Shown here in pieces: positions 1-21,910 of a stretch of 64,000 nucleotides of DNA. The notes beneath the pieces are model-generated. The model ran no database searches. It was not told the origin of the DNA and saw only the letters and a program-made list of their open reading frames with translations. The position numbers and the translations under genes were made by a program. The stretch is from Delphinus delphis (Eukaryota; Chordata; Mammalia; Artiodactyla; Delphinidae): assembly GCF_949987515.2 (NCBI RefSeq), contig NW_027192651.1, positions 2,294,001 to 2,358,000 on the forward strand. Direction: 5' to 3'. Each line of letters begins with the position of its first letter. The first letter of the stretch is position 1.

Positions 1-72
1 CCGATTTCAGGAGGTAGACTGGAATTGCATTGAAAGCATAGGAAAAGAGGCAGAACGTCCACAATGATGCAC
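1..72 (+). repeat. Partial monomer (3' tail)
   Basis: The last 72 bases of a unit, corresponding to the L1-like segment directly before the palindrome. The rest lies outside the window. Confidence 0.9.
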
Positions 73-1651
73 TTGGCCAAAAAGGGCGTATACGTTTTTT
101 CCTGAATATATTCAAGAAAAAACGCATACGCCCTTTTTGGCCAACCAAGCAAGCTTGCAAAGGAAATCTGCACTACAATGAAGTCTCACTTCCCCCCGGT
201 CAAAAGGGCCATCTGAAAAAAGTGTAAAATCCAGAGAGGCAGGACAGGCCATGGAGAACTGGGAGCCTTGTTATGCTGATGGGCGGGATGTAAATTTCCA
301 ACAGACACTCGGGAGAAGTGTATGGTGTTTCCTGAAACATCTAAAAAACAAAGCAACAGAGCATAGGGCACTGCCACTTATGGTCCTATAGCTTAGGGAA
401 ATTAAAATCAAAAAGACACAGCCACCCCAAAGTTTGGGACGCCTCTGTTTACAAGAACCTCGTTTACAGTACAAGTTCAACATTGCAGAAAGTGAAAAAT
501 GGATAAAGAAGTTGTGGTATTTACTTACAAAGCAATATCACTCAGCAATGAAATCTATGTCATCAGGCCCTTAGCAGAACAATGAGTGGATTCAGCTATT
601 ATGACTCTAACTGAAATAAGTCACACAGAAAAAGAAACATCATAAGATATCAGTAATACACGGAATGTAAACTTGGCTACACAGGAACTGAATTACAGAA
701 CAGAACAGGGTCTCAAATTTAGAAAACCAACTTATGCTTGCTTAAGGGTAAAGGTGAGGTGGGGTGCTGCATAAAACCAGAGATTGAAATGAGCACAGAT
801 AAAGTTCCTTAAGTCAATTGTGGAATAGACAAGAGCTACTCCTTGCTCAACGAAATGGACTCAACACCGCATATAAAACGCCTAAGAATGTACCTGACTA
901 GTAAGTATCGTAAAACCTATGGATTGGTATGTATCCAAAAGAGAATCAAGCATGTGTACAGGGGCATAAACGCAGCAGTGATAGGATTGGAGAGGTTCGG
1001 TGAGCAAATGAAGACCCTTTGAAGTCATATTGCATAGTACCCATTCCACGGGTCTCAACTCTCCAGGTTTAAGGTATTCTTCCTTCAGCTAAAACATGCA
1101 TGTGGAACCCAAGTATGATCAACCATGTGAACGGGAGACGTGTTCAAATATGTCTCAGTTTTCCTCCCCTGGTACTCGGGTGCAACATTCCAGACGCTTT
1201 ACTAACAGTCTCCCCACTTGGAGAGTCAGCGCCTTTAACCTCCTGTTTGGCCCAGTTTGCAATTTCTGTGGAAGATGAACAGGAATAGCGAGAACCAATG
1301 AGAGACTAGCTGGAGGTGTCTGGACGGACAAATTTAACTCTCATTTCCCACCAGGAATAGGAAATAACCAAAGGCTCAGCGTGCCGTACCGGAGCCAGAT
1401 TAGGGCCTGAAGCCATCCTGCGGTGTTGCGGCCAGCTCAAAAGAAAGCGAGTTGAAGAAAGGAGCTCAGGGGCACTGTAATTCACAAACCTGCAGAGTTA
1501 TAAATGACAGCTATCATCCAAAAATAGACTGAAGTAAGGCTGCCAAGAGGACTTGAAAGCGGGGCAGAATTGCAGGAAACCGATTTCAGGAGGTAGACTG
1601 GAATTGCATTGAAAGCATAGGAAAAGAGGCAGAACGTCCACAATGATGCAC
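73..1651 (+). repeat. Monomer U1
   Basis: 1579 bases. The opening palindrome is imperfect: GTATACG replaces GTATGCG in the left arm, and TTCAAG replaces TTCAGG beside the centre. Carries haplotype A (AACCCAAGT near 1107). No retrocopy. Confidence 0.95.
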
Positions 1652-3230
1652 TTGGCCAAAAAGGGCGTATGCGTTTTTTCCTGAATATATTCAGGAAAAA
1701 ACACATACGCCCTTTTTGGCCAACCAAGCAAGCTTGCAAAGGAAATCTGCACTACAATGAAGTCTCACTTCCCCCCGGTCAAAAGGGCCATCTGAAAAAA
1801 GTGTAAAATCCAGAAAGGCAGGACAGGCCATGGAGAACTGGGAGCCTTGTTATGCTGATGGGCGGGCTGTAAATTGCCAACAGACACTCGGGAGAAGTGT
1901 ATGGTGTTTCCTGAAACATCTAAAAAACAAAGCAACAGAGCCTAGGGCACTGCCACTTATGGTCCTATAGCTTAGGGAAATTAAAATCAAAAAGACACAG
2001 CCACCCCAAAATTTGGGGCGCCTCTGTTTACAACAACCTCGTTTACAGTACAAGTTCAACATCGCAGAAAGTGAAAAATGGATAAAGAAGTTGTGGTATT
2101 TACTTACAAAGCAATATCACTCAGCAATGAAATCTGTGTCATCAGGCCCTTAGCAGCACAATGAGTGGATTCAGGTATGATGATTCTAACTGAAATAAGT
2201 CACACAGAAAAAGAAACATCATAAGATATCAGTAATACACGGAATGTAAACTTGGCTACACAGGAACTGAATTACAGAACAGAACAGGGTCTCAAATTTA
2301 GAAAACCAACTTATGCTTGCTTAAGGGTAAAGGTGAGTTGGGGTGCTGCATAAAACCAGAGATTGAAATGAGCACAGATAAACTTCCTTAAGCCAAATAT
2401 GGAATAGACAAGAGCTACTCCTTGCTCAACGAAATGGACTCAACACCGCATATTTAACGCCTAAGAATGTACCTGACTAGTAAGTATCTTAAAACCTATG
2501 GATTGCTATGTCTCCGAAAGAGAATCAAGCATGTGTACAGGGGCATAAACGCAGCAGTGATAGGATTGGAGAGGTTCGGTGAGCAAATGAAGACCCTTTG
2601 AAGTCATATTGCATGGTACCCATTCCACGGGTTTCAACTACCCAGGTTTTAGGTATTCTTCCTTCAGCTAAAACATGCATGTGGAACCCAAGTATGATCA
2701 ACCATGTGAACGGGAGACGTGTTCAAATATGTCTCAGTTTTCCTCCCCTGGTACTCGGGTGCAATATTCCAGACGCTTTACTAACAGTCTCCCCACTTGG
2801 AGAGTCAGCGCATTTAACCTCCTGTTTGGCCCAGTTTGCAATTTCTGCGGAAGATGAACAGGAATAGCGAGAACCAATGAGAGGCTAGCTGGAGGTGTCT
2901 GGACGGGCAAATTTAACTCTCATTTCCCACCAGGAAGAGGAAATAACCAAAGGCTCAGCGTGCCGTACCGGAACCAGATTAGGGCCTGAAGCCATCCTGC
3001 GGTGTTGCGGCCAGCTCACAAGAAAGCGAGTTGAAGAAAGGAGCTCAGGGACACTGTAATTCACAAACCTGCAGAGTTATAAATGACAGCTATCGTCCAA
3101 AAATAGACTGAAGTAAGGCTGCCAAGAGGACTTGAAAGCAGGGCAGAATTGCAGGAAACCGATTTCAGGAGGTAGACTGGAATTGCATTGAAAGCATAGG
3201 AAAAGAGGCAGAACGTCCACAATGATGCAC
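1652..3230 (+). repeat. Monomer U2
   Basis: 1579 bases. Palindrome has one right-arm mismatch (AAACACATACG). Haplotype is mosaic: B-type GTTTCAACTACCC near 2631 is followed within 70 bases by A-type AACCCAAGT and GTGAACGGG. Confidence 0.95.
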
Positions 3231-3302
3231 TTGGCCAAAAAGGGCGTATGCGTTTTTTCCTGAATATATTCAGGAAAAAACGCATACGCCCTTTTTGGCC
3301 AA
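3231..3302. mobile_element. 72-bp perfect palindrome, mariner-like MITE (reference copy)
   Basis: This segment equals its own reverse complement over all 72 bases. It begins TTGGCCAAAAAGGGCG, is centred on AATATATT and ends CGCCCTTTTTGGCCAA. The ends resemble the terminal inverted repeats of short mariner-derived elements that I recall from cattle (TTGGCCAAAAAG...CTTTTTGGCCAA). That family match is from memory and was not searched. No clear TA target duplication flanks it (AC on the left, CC on the right). It lies inside L1-like sequence, which suggests it inserted into an L1 before the monomer was amplified. The same segment opens every unit in the window. Confidence 0.72.
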
Positions 3303-4050
3303 CCAAGCAAGCTTGCAAAGGAAATCTGCACTACAATGAAGTCTCACTTCCCCCCGGTCAAAAGGGCCATCTGAAAAAAGTGTAAAATCCAGAAAGGCAG
3401 GACAGGCCATGGAGAACTGGGAGCCTTGTTATGCTGATGGGCGGGATGTAAACTGCCAACAGACACACGGGAGAAGTGTATGGTGTCTCCTGAAACATCT
3501 AAAAAACAAAGCAACAGAGCCTAGGGCACTTCCACTTATGGTCCTATAGCTTAGGGAAATTAAAATCAAAAAGACACAGCCACCCCAAAGTTTGGGACGC
3601 CTCTGTTTACAACAACCTCGTTTACCGTACAAGTTCAATATCACAGAAAGTGAAAAATGGATAAAGAACTTGTGGTACTTACGTACAATGCAGTATCACT
3701 CAGCAATGAAATCTATGTCATCAGGCCCGTAGCAGCATAATGAGTGGATTCAGGTACGATGATTCTAACTGAAATAAGTCACACAGAAAAAGAAACATCA
3801 TAAGATATCACTAATACACGGAATGTAAACTTGGCTACACAGGAACTGAATTCCAAAACAGAACATGGTCTCAAATTTAGAAAACCAACTTATGCTTGCT
3901 TAAGGGTAAAGGTGAGTTGGGGTGCTGCATAAAACCAGAGATTGAAATGAGCACAGATAAAGTTCCTTAAGCCAAATATGGAATAGACAAGAGCTACTCC
4001 TTGCTCAACGAAATGGACTCAACACCCCATATTAAACGCCTAAGAATGTA
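3303..4050 (+). mobile_element. Decayed L1 3' end (ORF2 C-terminus plus 3' UTR), reference monomer
   Basis: Colinear landmarks of a mammalian L1 3' end can be followed by eye. In order they are CTACAATGAAGTCTCAC (L1: CTACAATGAGGTATCAC), CCGGTCAAAAGGGCCATC, GGGATGTAAATTG-like, AAATCAAAAAGACACA-CACCCC, AATGGATAAAGAA-TTGTGGTA, ATATCACTCAGCAATGAAAT, GAAATAAGTCACACAGAAA and AAAACCAACTTATG. The part after the ORF2 stop most resembles the L1 3' UTR type I know from cetartiodactyls. No intact ORF2 frame survives. The PCMTD2 retrocopies inserted in this segment in six other units. The right boundary is approximate. Confidence 0.8.
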
Positions 4051-4655
4051 CCTGACTAGTAAGTATCTTAAAACCTATGGATTGCTATGTCTCCAAAAGA
4101 GAATCAAGCATGTGTACAGGGGCATAAACACAGCAGTGATAGGATTGGAGCGGTTCGGTGAGCAAATGAAGACCCTTTGAAGACATATTGCATGGTACCC
4201 ATTCCACGGGTCTCAACTCTCCAGGTTTAAGGTATTCTTCCTTCAGCTAAAACATGCATGTGGAACCCAGAGTACGATCAACCGTGTGAACGGGAGACGT
4301 GTTCAAATATGTCTCAGTTTTCCTCCCCTGGTACTCGGGTGCAACATTCCAGACGCTTTACTAACACTCTCCCCACTTGGAGAGTCAGCGCCTTTAACCT
4401 CCTGTTTGGCCCAGTTTGCAATTTCTGCGGAAGATGAACAGGAATAGCGAGAACCAATGAGAGACTAGCTGGAGGTGTCTGGACGGGCAAATTTAACTCT
4501 CATTTCCCACCAGGAAGAGGAATTAACCAAAGGCTCAGCGTGCCGTACCGGAATCAGATTAGGGCCTGAAGCCATCCTGCGGTGTTGCGGCCAGGTCACA
4601 AGAAAGCGAGTTGAAGAAAGGAGCTCAGGGGCACTGTAATTCACAAGCCTGCAGA
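4051..4655. repeat. Unidentified ~600-base monomer segment (reference copy)
   Basis: I recognise no gene or known repeat here. It contains a CCAAT motif in GAGAACCAATGAGAG and a region that separates two monomer haplotypes: A has AACCCAAGT and GTGAACGGG, B has AACCTAGAGT and GTGATCGGG. Short reading frames of about 60 codons occur on the + strand but are not preserved in all units. There is no CENP-B box match. It could be ancestral unique DNA captured when the satellite formed, or an older unrecognised repeat. Confidence 0.6.
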
Positions 4656-4810
4656 GTTATAAATGACAGCTATCGTCCAAAAATAGACTGAAGTAAGGCT
4701 GCCAAGAGGACTTGAAAGCGGGGCAGAATTGCAGGAAACCGATTTCAGGAGGTAGACTGGAATTGCATTGAAAGCATAGGAAAAGAGGCAGAACGTCCAC
4801 AATGATGCAC
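4656..4810 (+). mobile_element. L1 ORF2-like segment upstream of the palindrome (reference copy)
   Basis: The stretch ending GAAAGCATAGGAAAAGAGGCAG with AACGTCCACAATGATGC after it resembles the L1 ORF2 region GAAAACATAGGCAGAACACT. The preceding CCAAAAATAGACTGAAG fits L1 CAAAAATAAACT. Similarity is weaker than downstream of the palindrome. If correct, the palindrome interrupts a single L1 ORF2 remnant, with some L1 sequence missing between the two sides. Confidence 0.5.
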
Positions 4811-6390
4811 TTGGCCAAAAAGGGCGTATGCGTTTTTTCCTGAATATATTCAGGAAAAAACGCATACGCCCTTTTTGGCCAACCAAGCAAGCTTGCAAAG
4901 GAAATCTGCACTACAATGAAGTCTCACTTCCCCCCGCTCAAAAGGGCCATCTGAAAAAAGTGTAAAATCCAGAAAGGCAGGACAGGCCATGGAGAACTGG
5001 GAGCCTTGTTATGCTGATGGGCGGGATGTAAATTGCCAACAGACACTCGGGAGAAGTGTATGGTGTTTCCTGAAACATCTAAAAAACAAAGCAACAGAGC
5101 CTAGGGCACTTCCACTTATGGTCCTATAGCTTAGGGAAATTAAAATCAAAAAGACACAGCCACCCCAAAGTTTGGAACGGCTCTGTTTACAAGAACCTCG
5201 TTTACAGTACAAGTTCAACATCGCAGAAAGTGAAAAATGGATCAAGAAGTTGTGGTATTTACTTACAAAGCAATATCACTCAGCAATGAAATCTGTGTCA
5301 TCAGGCCCTTAGCAGCACAATGAGTGGATTCAGGTATGATGATTCTAACTGAAGTAAGTCACACAGAAAAAGAAACATCATAAGATATCAGTAATACACG
5401 GAATGTGAACTTGGCTACACAGGAACTGAATTACAGAACAGAACAGGGATTCAAATTTAGAAAACCAACTTATGCTTGCTTAAGGGTAAAGGTGAGTTGG
5501 GGTGCTGCATAAAACCAGAGATTGAAATGAGCACAGATAAAGTTCCTTAAGTCAAATATGGAATAGACAAGAGCTACTCCTTGCTCAACGAAATGGACTC
5601 AACACCGCATATTAAACGCCTAAGAATGTACCTGACTAGTAAGTATCTTAAAACCTATGGATTGCTATGTCTCCGAAAGAGAATCAAGCATGTGTACAGG
5701 GGCATAAACGCAGCAGTGATAGGATTGGAGAGGTTCGGTGAGCAAATGAAGACCCTTTGAAGTCATATTGCATGGTACCCATTCCACGGGTTTCAACTAC
5801 CCAGTTTTAAGGTATTCTTCCTTCAGCTAAAACATGCATGTGGAACCTAGAGTATGATCAACCATGTGATCGGGAGACATGTTCAAATATGTCTCAGTTT
5901 TCCTCCCCTGGTACTCGGGTGCAACATTCCAGACGCTTTAATAACACTCTCCCGACTTGGAGAGTCAGTCCCTTTAACCTCCTGTTTGGCCCAGTTTGCA
6001 ATTTCTGCGGAAGATGAACAGGAATAGCGAGAACCAATGAGAGGCTAGCTGGAGGTGTCTGGACGGGCAAATTTAACTCTCATTTCCCACCAGGAAGAGG
6101 AATTAACCAAAGGCTCAGCGTGCCGGCCCGGAACCTGATTAGGGCCTGAAGCCATCCTGCGATGTTGCGGCCAGGACACAAGAAAGCGAGTTGAAGAAAG
6201 GAGCTCAGGGGCACTGTAATTCACATACCTGCAGAGTTATAAATGACAGCTATCGTCCAAAAATAGACTGAAGTAAGGCTGCCAAGAGGACTTGAAAGCG
6301 GGGCAGAATTGCAGGAAACCGATTTCAGGAGGTAGACTGGAATTGCATTGAAAGCATAGGAAAAGAGGCAGAACGTCCACAATGATGCAC
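4811..6390 (+). repeat. Monomer U4
   Basis: 1580 bases, perfect palindrome, haplotype B (AACCTAGAGT near 5844). Private variant GTGCCGGCCCGG near 6120. Confidence 0.95.
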
Positions 6391-6961
6391 TTGGCCAAAA
6401 AGGGCGTATGCGTTTTTTCCTGAATATATTCAGGAAAAAACGCATACGCCCTTTTTGGCCAACCAAGCAAGCTTGCAAAGGAAATCTGCACTACAATGAA
6501 GTCTCACTTCCCCCCGGTCAAAAGGGCCATCTGAAAAAAGTGTAAAATCCAGAAAGGCAGGACAGGCCATGGAGAACTGGGAGCCTTGTTATGCTGAAGG
6601 GCGGGATGTAAATTGCCAAAAACCACTCGGGAGAAGTGTATGGTGTTTCCTGAAACATCTAAAAAACAAAGCAACAGAGCCTAGGGCACTTCCACTTATG
6701 GTCCTATAGCTTAGGGAATTTAAAATCAAAAAGACACAGCCACCCCAAAGTTTGGAACGGCTCTGTTTACAAGAACCTCGTTTACAGTACAAGTTCAACA
6801 TCGCAGAAAGTGAAAAATGGATAAAAAAGTTGTGGTATTTACTTACAAAGCAATATCACTCAGCAATGAAATCTATGTCATCAGGCCCTTAGCAGCACAA
6901 TGAGTGGATTCAGGTATGATGATTCTAACTGAAATAAGTCACACAGAAAAAGAAACATCAT

Positions 6962-6973
6962 AAGATATCAGTA
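6962..6973 (+). repeat. Left target-site duplication of retrocopy R1
   Basis: AAGATATCAGTA immediately before the insert. It is the L1 3' UTR sequence of the monomer, which continues uninterrupted in empty units as AAGATATCAGTAATACACGG. Confidence 0.95.
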
Positions 6974-8501
<1,528 letters not shown>

Positions 8502-10878
8502 GTCTGTGGTCCAGGGGAGGAGGCCAAGCCTTCCTGGAGGGCTGCCCGCAGCAGGTGCACTGGAGGAGGAAGGGGCTCCCGCTCTGCATCTCGTCTTCTC
8601 GTCTGTCCTTGACTGTCCTGTAGAGTTTTCATCCAGTCATCTGATTTCTGTAAACATAGTCTGACAAACATAAGGTGCAAGGGGGAATGTCTCAAAAGGG
8701 CGAGAGTCTCCTGGAGGAGGGGTTGACTTCACACTCTCAGGAAATGCTGAGGTCTACACGTGGAGGTGGCCTGGAGACCGTTTCTTACACAAGGTACACG
8801 TGTCTGCATCAGAAAGGAAAACTGAAGTTGAAATTAATCTGTGTTTCTTATAAAAGGTGAGACAAAAAGCACAAGTTGCTAAGTGTATGAAATCTTTTCT
8901 GAGTGGGACACGCCTATGTGCAAGTTTGAATTTTACGGAATCAACCTCTTAATTACTGGCACCGAGTAATTAAAGATTTATTAAAAGATTAATTTAAAAG
9001 ATTTAACTAAATGTTTTAGTTATTTGGAACGTGGATACTTGATTGAAAAGCCCTCTCTTATTTTAAGTAAATTAATTACATCTTACGTGAGTTGTCAATT
9101 GTAATTTTAAAAAACAAAAATTGTGATGGGGAGAGGAATGAACGTATCAGATTGCCAGGTGTCTTTGTGGAATTGCAAAAGAATTCCAAGGCATTTTTTT
9201 CTGACACCTTTTGTTACCTTTAAAGTAACCAACATTGAGTAATCCCGTCAAAGAAAGTCCTGAAGAATGAAACAAGTGTTGTGTGTAAGTAATGAGCTGC
9301 ATTACTTTTGCCCCAGAGACAGAGAGTACTGTTGACTCAACTTTAAATACAGTCAACGGTGTCTAAGGCTCAGTCCTCAGAGCAGGTGGGAAGTACTGGC
9401 TGCAGGAAATGGATTGGGGACGGTGTAGACGGCCTGTGGGTTGGTGTTTTGTTTTTTTTTTCAGTTGGCTATTGTTCTGTAATCACATAACAGTACTGAT
9501 TCATAGATTTTATCTTTTATAATTCTGGAGAAAAATATTTGTTAGTTTTGTAATTTTTCCTAAGAACAAACGCGTGTTTGGTACATTGCATTAGAACAGT
9601 TTCACTCAAGTTTGACTTGTGGAATCCATCTTCTCCAGCGCTGTGTGTTGAGAGCTTCCTGTCTTATTAAGTCGTGGGTCTAGAAGAAGAGGCCGTCCTT
9701 TTAGTTAGGTGGCAGGATGTTTACAAGTGACACTGCTTCTTCCAAAACATTGGTTCTTTTCAGACTTTTCAGTTTTAACCAAAGTTAAACCCCAAATCAG
9801 AGTCATCCAGATTTTATGATTCATTTGATCTCTCAGCCTCTCAGGAGTTGCTGGATTTCAGTGTCTTTGTGGTTTTACCCGCTTCGCGGAGTTCTGGTTA
9901 TTTTGTTTTGCCATTTATGCTTTTTTAAAGTAACTGAGTCATTTTATCACAGAACACTGCGTGCACACATAGCTGGGAAAGCGGGTATATTGCCCTAAAT
10001 GGGTACCGTTAAGCTGTTGTAAAGAAGGGTTTCTTCATAGTCGTGTTTACCTGCCTTTAACTGAACGTCAAGCCTCATTGTCTCAGAGAGAAAAGCATGA
10101 GTCACGTTTACTTGCTAAGACTTCGGTTTGCAGATCTTGTTGACGTCATTCTAATTGATTTGTAGAGACCTCTGCAACACGTGGACGTTTTTGGACATGA
10201 TATCTGAAATATTTTATATTAGGTGGCTTGACTAAATGTTTTTCTGTAATTGTATATGGATTTCCTTTTTTTTCAACCACATTTGCCTTTATGCTAGATT
10301 GTAGAAAGTCTTTGCGAGGCATAAGACATGTTTTCCCCTATGTATGTTAAACCTTTCCTAACATTTTGTATTTACATGTTGGTTTGTGACTTTTAAACCA
10401 GAATTTGGTTACAAGATATATATATATAGATATTGAATATAATATATGTGAAATAATTTGGTATTGATCTATCTAATAAACATAAAGGAGAATCATCAGT
10501 GAGTTTCCCTGTGTGTCAGCACCTTTCTCCGGAGTCAGTCTGAGACACTACTTTCTGTTTTCAGACAGATGACTTATATATATAGTCTGTGTTGTCTGCA
10601 AGCTCTGTATTGTAAACCACATTCTAGACAATGGCTGACTTTTGTGTTTCGATTAGTCTGTATTTTTATATGTGACTTTCGTCTTGCAAGTAGTGCAGCC
10701 ATAGACATGTGCAAAACAAGCAACAAATGTATAATATTAAGCACATAAGACAGAAGCCAGCTGCGTATTTAAAAGTATTTTTGCCCATCTGGAACTTTCA
10801 GGGGATTAAGGCGAGAAATATGAAACAAAGGTTTTGATGAACTGATACACAAGCGATACCAATAAAGGTAGTTACGGC
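8502..10878 (+). other. 3' UTR of PCMTD2 retrocopy R1
   Basis: About 2.38 kb of AT-rich sequence with no reading frame of note. It holds an internal AATAAA at 10475-10480, the distal AATAAA at 10861-10866 used by the source transcript (12 bases before the poly(A)), a (TA)n tract near 10417-10429, and a perfect CRE-type TGACGTCA at 10141-10148. No secondary transposon insertion is seen. The corresponding segment is present complete in all six copies. Confidence 0.85.
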
Positions 10879-10890
10879 AAAAAAAAAAAA

Positions 10891-10902
10891 AAGATATCAG
10901 TA
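10891..10902 (+). repeat. Right target-site duplication of retrocopy R1
   Basis: AAGATATCAGTA repeated after the poly(A) tail. The L1-derived monomer sequence resumes with ATACACGGAATG. Confidence 0.95.
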
Positions 10903-12480
10903 ATACACGGAATGTAAACTTGGCTACACAGGAACTGAATTACAGAACAGAACAGGGTCTCAAATTTAGAAAACCAACTTATGCTTGCTTAAGGGGAAAG
11001 GTGAGTTGGGGTGCTGCATAAAACCAGATTGAAATGAGCACAGATAAAGTTCCTTAAGCCAAATATGGAATAGACAAGAGCTACTCCTTGCTCAACGAAA
11101 TGGACTCAACACCCCATATTAAACGCCTAAGAATGTACCTGACTAGTAAGTATCTTAAAACCTATGGATTGCTATGTCTCCGAAAGAGAATCAAGCATGT
11201 GTACAGGGGCATAAACGCAGCAGTGATAGGATTGGAGATGTTCGGTGAGCAAATGAAGACCCTTTGAAGTCATATTGCATGGTACCCATTCCACGGGTTT
11301 CAACTACCCAGGTTTAAGGTATTCTTCCTTCAGCTAAAACATGCATGTGGAACCTAGAGTATGATCAACCATGTGATCGGGAGACGTGTTCAAATATGTC
11401 TCAGTTTTCGTACCCTGGTACTCGGGTGCAACATTCCAGACGCTTTACTAACACTCTCCCGACTTGGAGAGTCAGTCCCTTTAACCTCCTGTTTGGCCCA
11501 GTTTGCAATTTCTGCGGAAGATGAACAGGAATAGCGAGAACCAATGAGAGACTAGCTGGAGGTGTCTGGACGGGCAAATTTAACTCTCATTTCCCACCAG
11601 GAAGAGGAAGTAACCAAAGGCTCAGCGTGCCATGCCGGAACCAGATTAGGGCCTGAAGCCATCCTGCGGTGTTGCGGCCAGGTCACAAGAAAGCGAGTTG
11701 AAGAAAGGAGCTCAGGGGCACTGTAATTCACAAACCTGCAGAGTTATAAATGACAGCTATTGTCCAAAAATAGACTGAAGTAAGGCTGCCAAGAGGACTT
11801 GAAAGCGGGGCAGAATTGCAGGAAACCGATTTCAGGAGGTAGACTGGAATTGCATTGAAAGCATAGGAAAAGAGGCAGAACGTCCACAATGATGCACTTG
11901 GCCAAAAAGGGCGTATGCGTTTTTTCCTGAATATATTCAGGAAAAAACGCATACGCCCTTTTTGGCCAACCAAGCAAGCTTGCAAAGGAAATCTGCACTA
12001 CAATGAAGTCTCACTTCCCCCCGCTCAAAAGGGCCATCTGAAAAAAGTGTAAAATCCAGAAAGGCAGGACAGGCCATGGAGAACTGGGAGCCTTGTTATG
12101 CTGAAGGGCGGGATGTAAATTGCCAAAAACCACTCGGGAGAAGTGTATGGTGTTTCCTGAAACATCTAAAAAACAAAGCAACAGAGCCTAGGGCACTTCC
12201 ACTTATGGTCCTATAGCTTAGGGAATTTAAAATCAAAAAGACACAGCCACCCCAAAGTTTGGAACGGCTCTGTTTACAAGAACCTCGTTTACAGTACAAG
12301 TTCAACATCGCAGAAAGTGAAAAATGGATAAAAAAGTTGTGGTATTTACTTACAAAGCAATATCACTCAGCAATGAAATCTGTGTCATCAGGCCCTTAGC
12401 AGCACAATGAGTGGATTCAGGTATGATGATTCTAACTGAAATAAGTCACACAGAAAAAGAAACATCATAAGATATCAGTA

Positions 12481-16399
<3,919 letters not shown>

Positions 16400-17989
16400 A
16401 AGATATCAGTAATACACGGAATGTAAACTTGGCTACACAGGAACTGAATTACAGAACAGAACAGGGTCTCAAATTTAGAAAACCAACTTATGCTTGCTTA
16501 AGGGGAAAGGTGAGTTGGGGTGCTGCATAAAACCAGATTGAAATGAGCACAGATAAAGTTCCTTAAGCCAAATATGGAATAGACAAGAGCTACTCCTTGC
16601 TCAACGAAATGGACTCAACACCCCATATTAAACGCCTAAGAATGTACCTGACTAGTAAGTATCTTAAAACCTATGGATTGCTATGTCTCCGAAAGAGAAT
16701 CAAGCATGTGTACAGGGGCATAAACGCAGCAGTGATAGGATTGGAGATGTTCGGTGAGCAAATGAAGACCCTTTGAAGTCATATTGCATGGTACCCATTC
16801 CACGGGTTTCAACTACCCAGGTTTAAGGTATTCTTCCTTCAGCTAAAACATGCATGTGGAACCTAGAGTATGATCAACCATGTGATCGGGAGACGTGTTC
16901 AAATATGTCTCAGTTTTCGTACCCTGGTACTCGGGTGCAACATTCCAGACGCTTTACTAACACTCTCCCGACTTGGAGAGTCAGTCCCTTTAACCTCCTG
17001 TTTGGCCCAGTTTGCAATTTCTGCGGAAGATGAACAGGAATAGCGAGAACCAATGAGAGACTAGCTGGAGGTGTCTGGACGGGCAAATTTAACTCTCATT
17101 TCCCACCAGGAAGAGGAAGTAACCAAAGGCTCAGCGTGCCATGCCGGAACCAGATTAGGGCCTGAAGCCATCCTGCGGTGTTGCGGCCAGGTCACAAGAA
17201 AGCGAGTTGAAGAAAGGAGCTCAGGGGCACTGTAATTCACAAACCTGCAGAGTTATAAATGACAGCTATTGTCCAAAAATAGACTGAAGTAAGGCTGCCA
17301 AGAGGACTTGAAAGCGGGGCAGAATTGCAGGAAACCGATTTCAGGAGGTAGACTGGAATTGCATTGAAAGCATAGGAAAAGAGGCAGAACGTCCACAATG
17401 ATGCACTTGGCCAAAAAGGGCGTATGCGTTTTTTCCTGAATATATTCAGGAAAAAACGCATACGCCCTTTTTGGCCAACCAAGCAAGCTTGCAAAGGAAA
17501 TCTGCACTACAATGAAGTCTCACTTCCCCCCGGTCAAAAGGGCCATCTGAAAAAAGTGTAAAATCCAGAAAGGCAGGACAGGCCATGGAGAACTGGGAGC
17601 CTTGTTATGCTGAAGGGCGGGATGTAAATTGCCAAAAACCACTCGGGAGAAGTGTATGGTGTTTCCTGAAACATCTAAAAAACAAAGCAACAGAGCCTAG
17701 GGCACTTCCACTTATGGTCCTATAGCTTAGGGAATTTAAAATCAAAAAGACACAGCCACCCCAAAGTTTGGAACGGCTCTGTTTACAAGAACCTCGTTTA
17801 CAGTACAAGTTCAACATCGCAGAAAGTGAAAAATGGATAAAAAAGTTGTGGTATTTACTTACAAAGCAATATCACTCAGCAATGAAATCTGTGTCATCAG
17901 GCCCTTAGCAGCACAATGAGTGGATTCAGGTATGATGATTCTAACTGAAATAAGTCACACAGAAAAAGAAACATCATAAGATATCAGTA

Positions 17990-21910
<3,921 letters not shown>

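Larger units (their letters stand above)
3231..4810 (+). repeat. Monomer U3 (used as reference unit)
   Basis: 1580 bases with a perfect palindrome. Haplotype is intermediate: AACCCAGAGTACGATC near 4265 with A-type GTGAACGGG. Its internal parts are described in the four reference entries. Confidence 0.95.

Noticed and set aside
3231..3302. Palindrome as a rho-independent terminator or RNA hairpin gene
   Set aside because: The context is eukaryotic. It is perfectly symmetrical, without a unidirectional T-run, and fits a miniature inverted-repeat transposon better.
3061..3331. Minus-strand reading frames of 84 and 85 codons, repeated in nearly every monomer across the palindrome
   Set aside because: They recur only because the monomers are near identical. 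They overlap each other in two frames, run antisense through L1 remnants and the palindrome, and show no domain.
4051..4655. CENP-B box, which would mark a centromeric satellite
   Set aside because: No NTTCGNNNNANNCGGGN match. The nearest candidate, TTTCGTACCCTGG in B units, fails at the required A.
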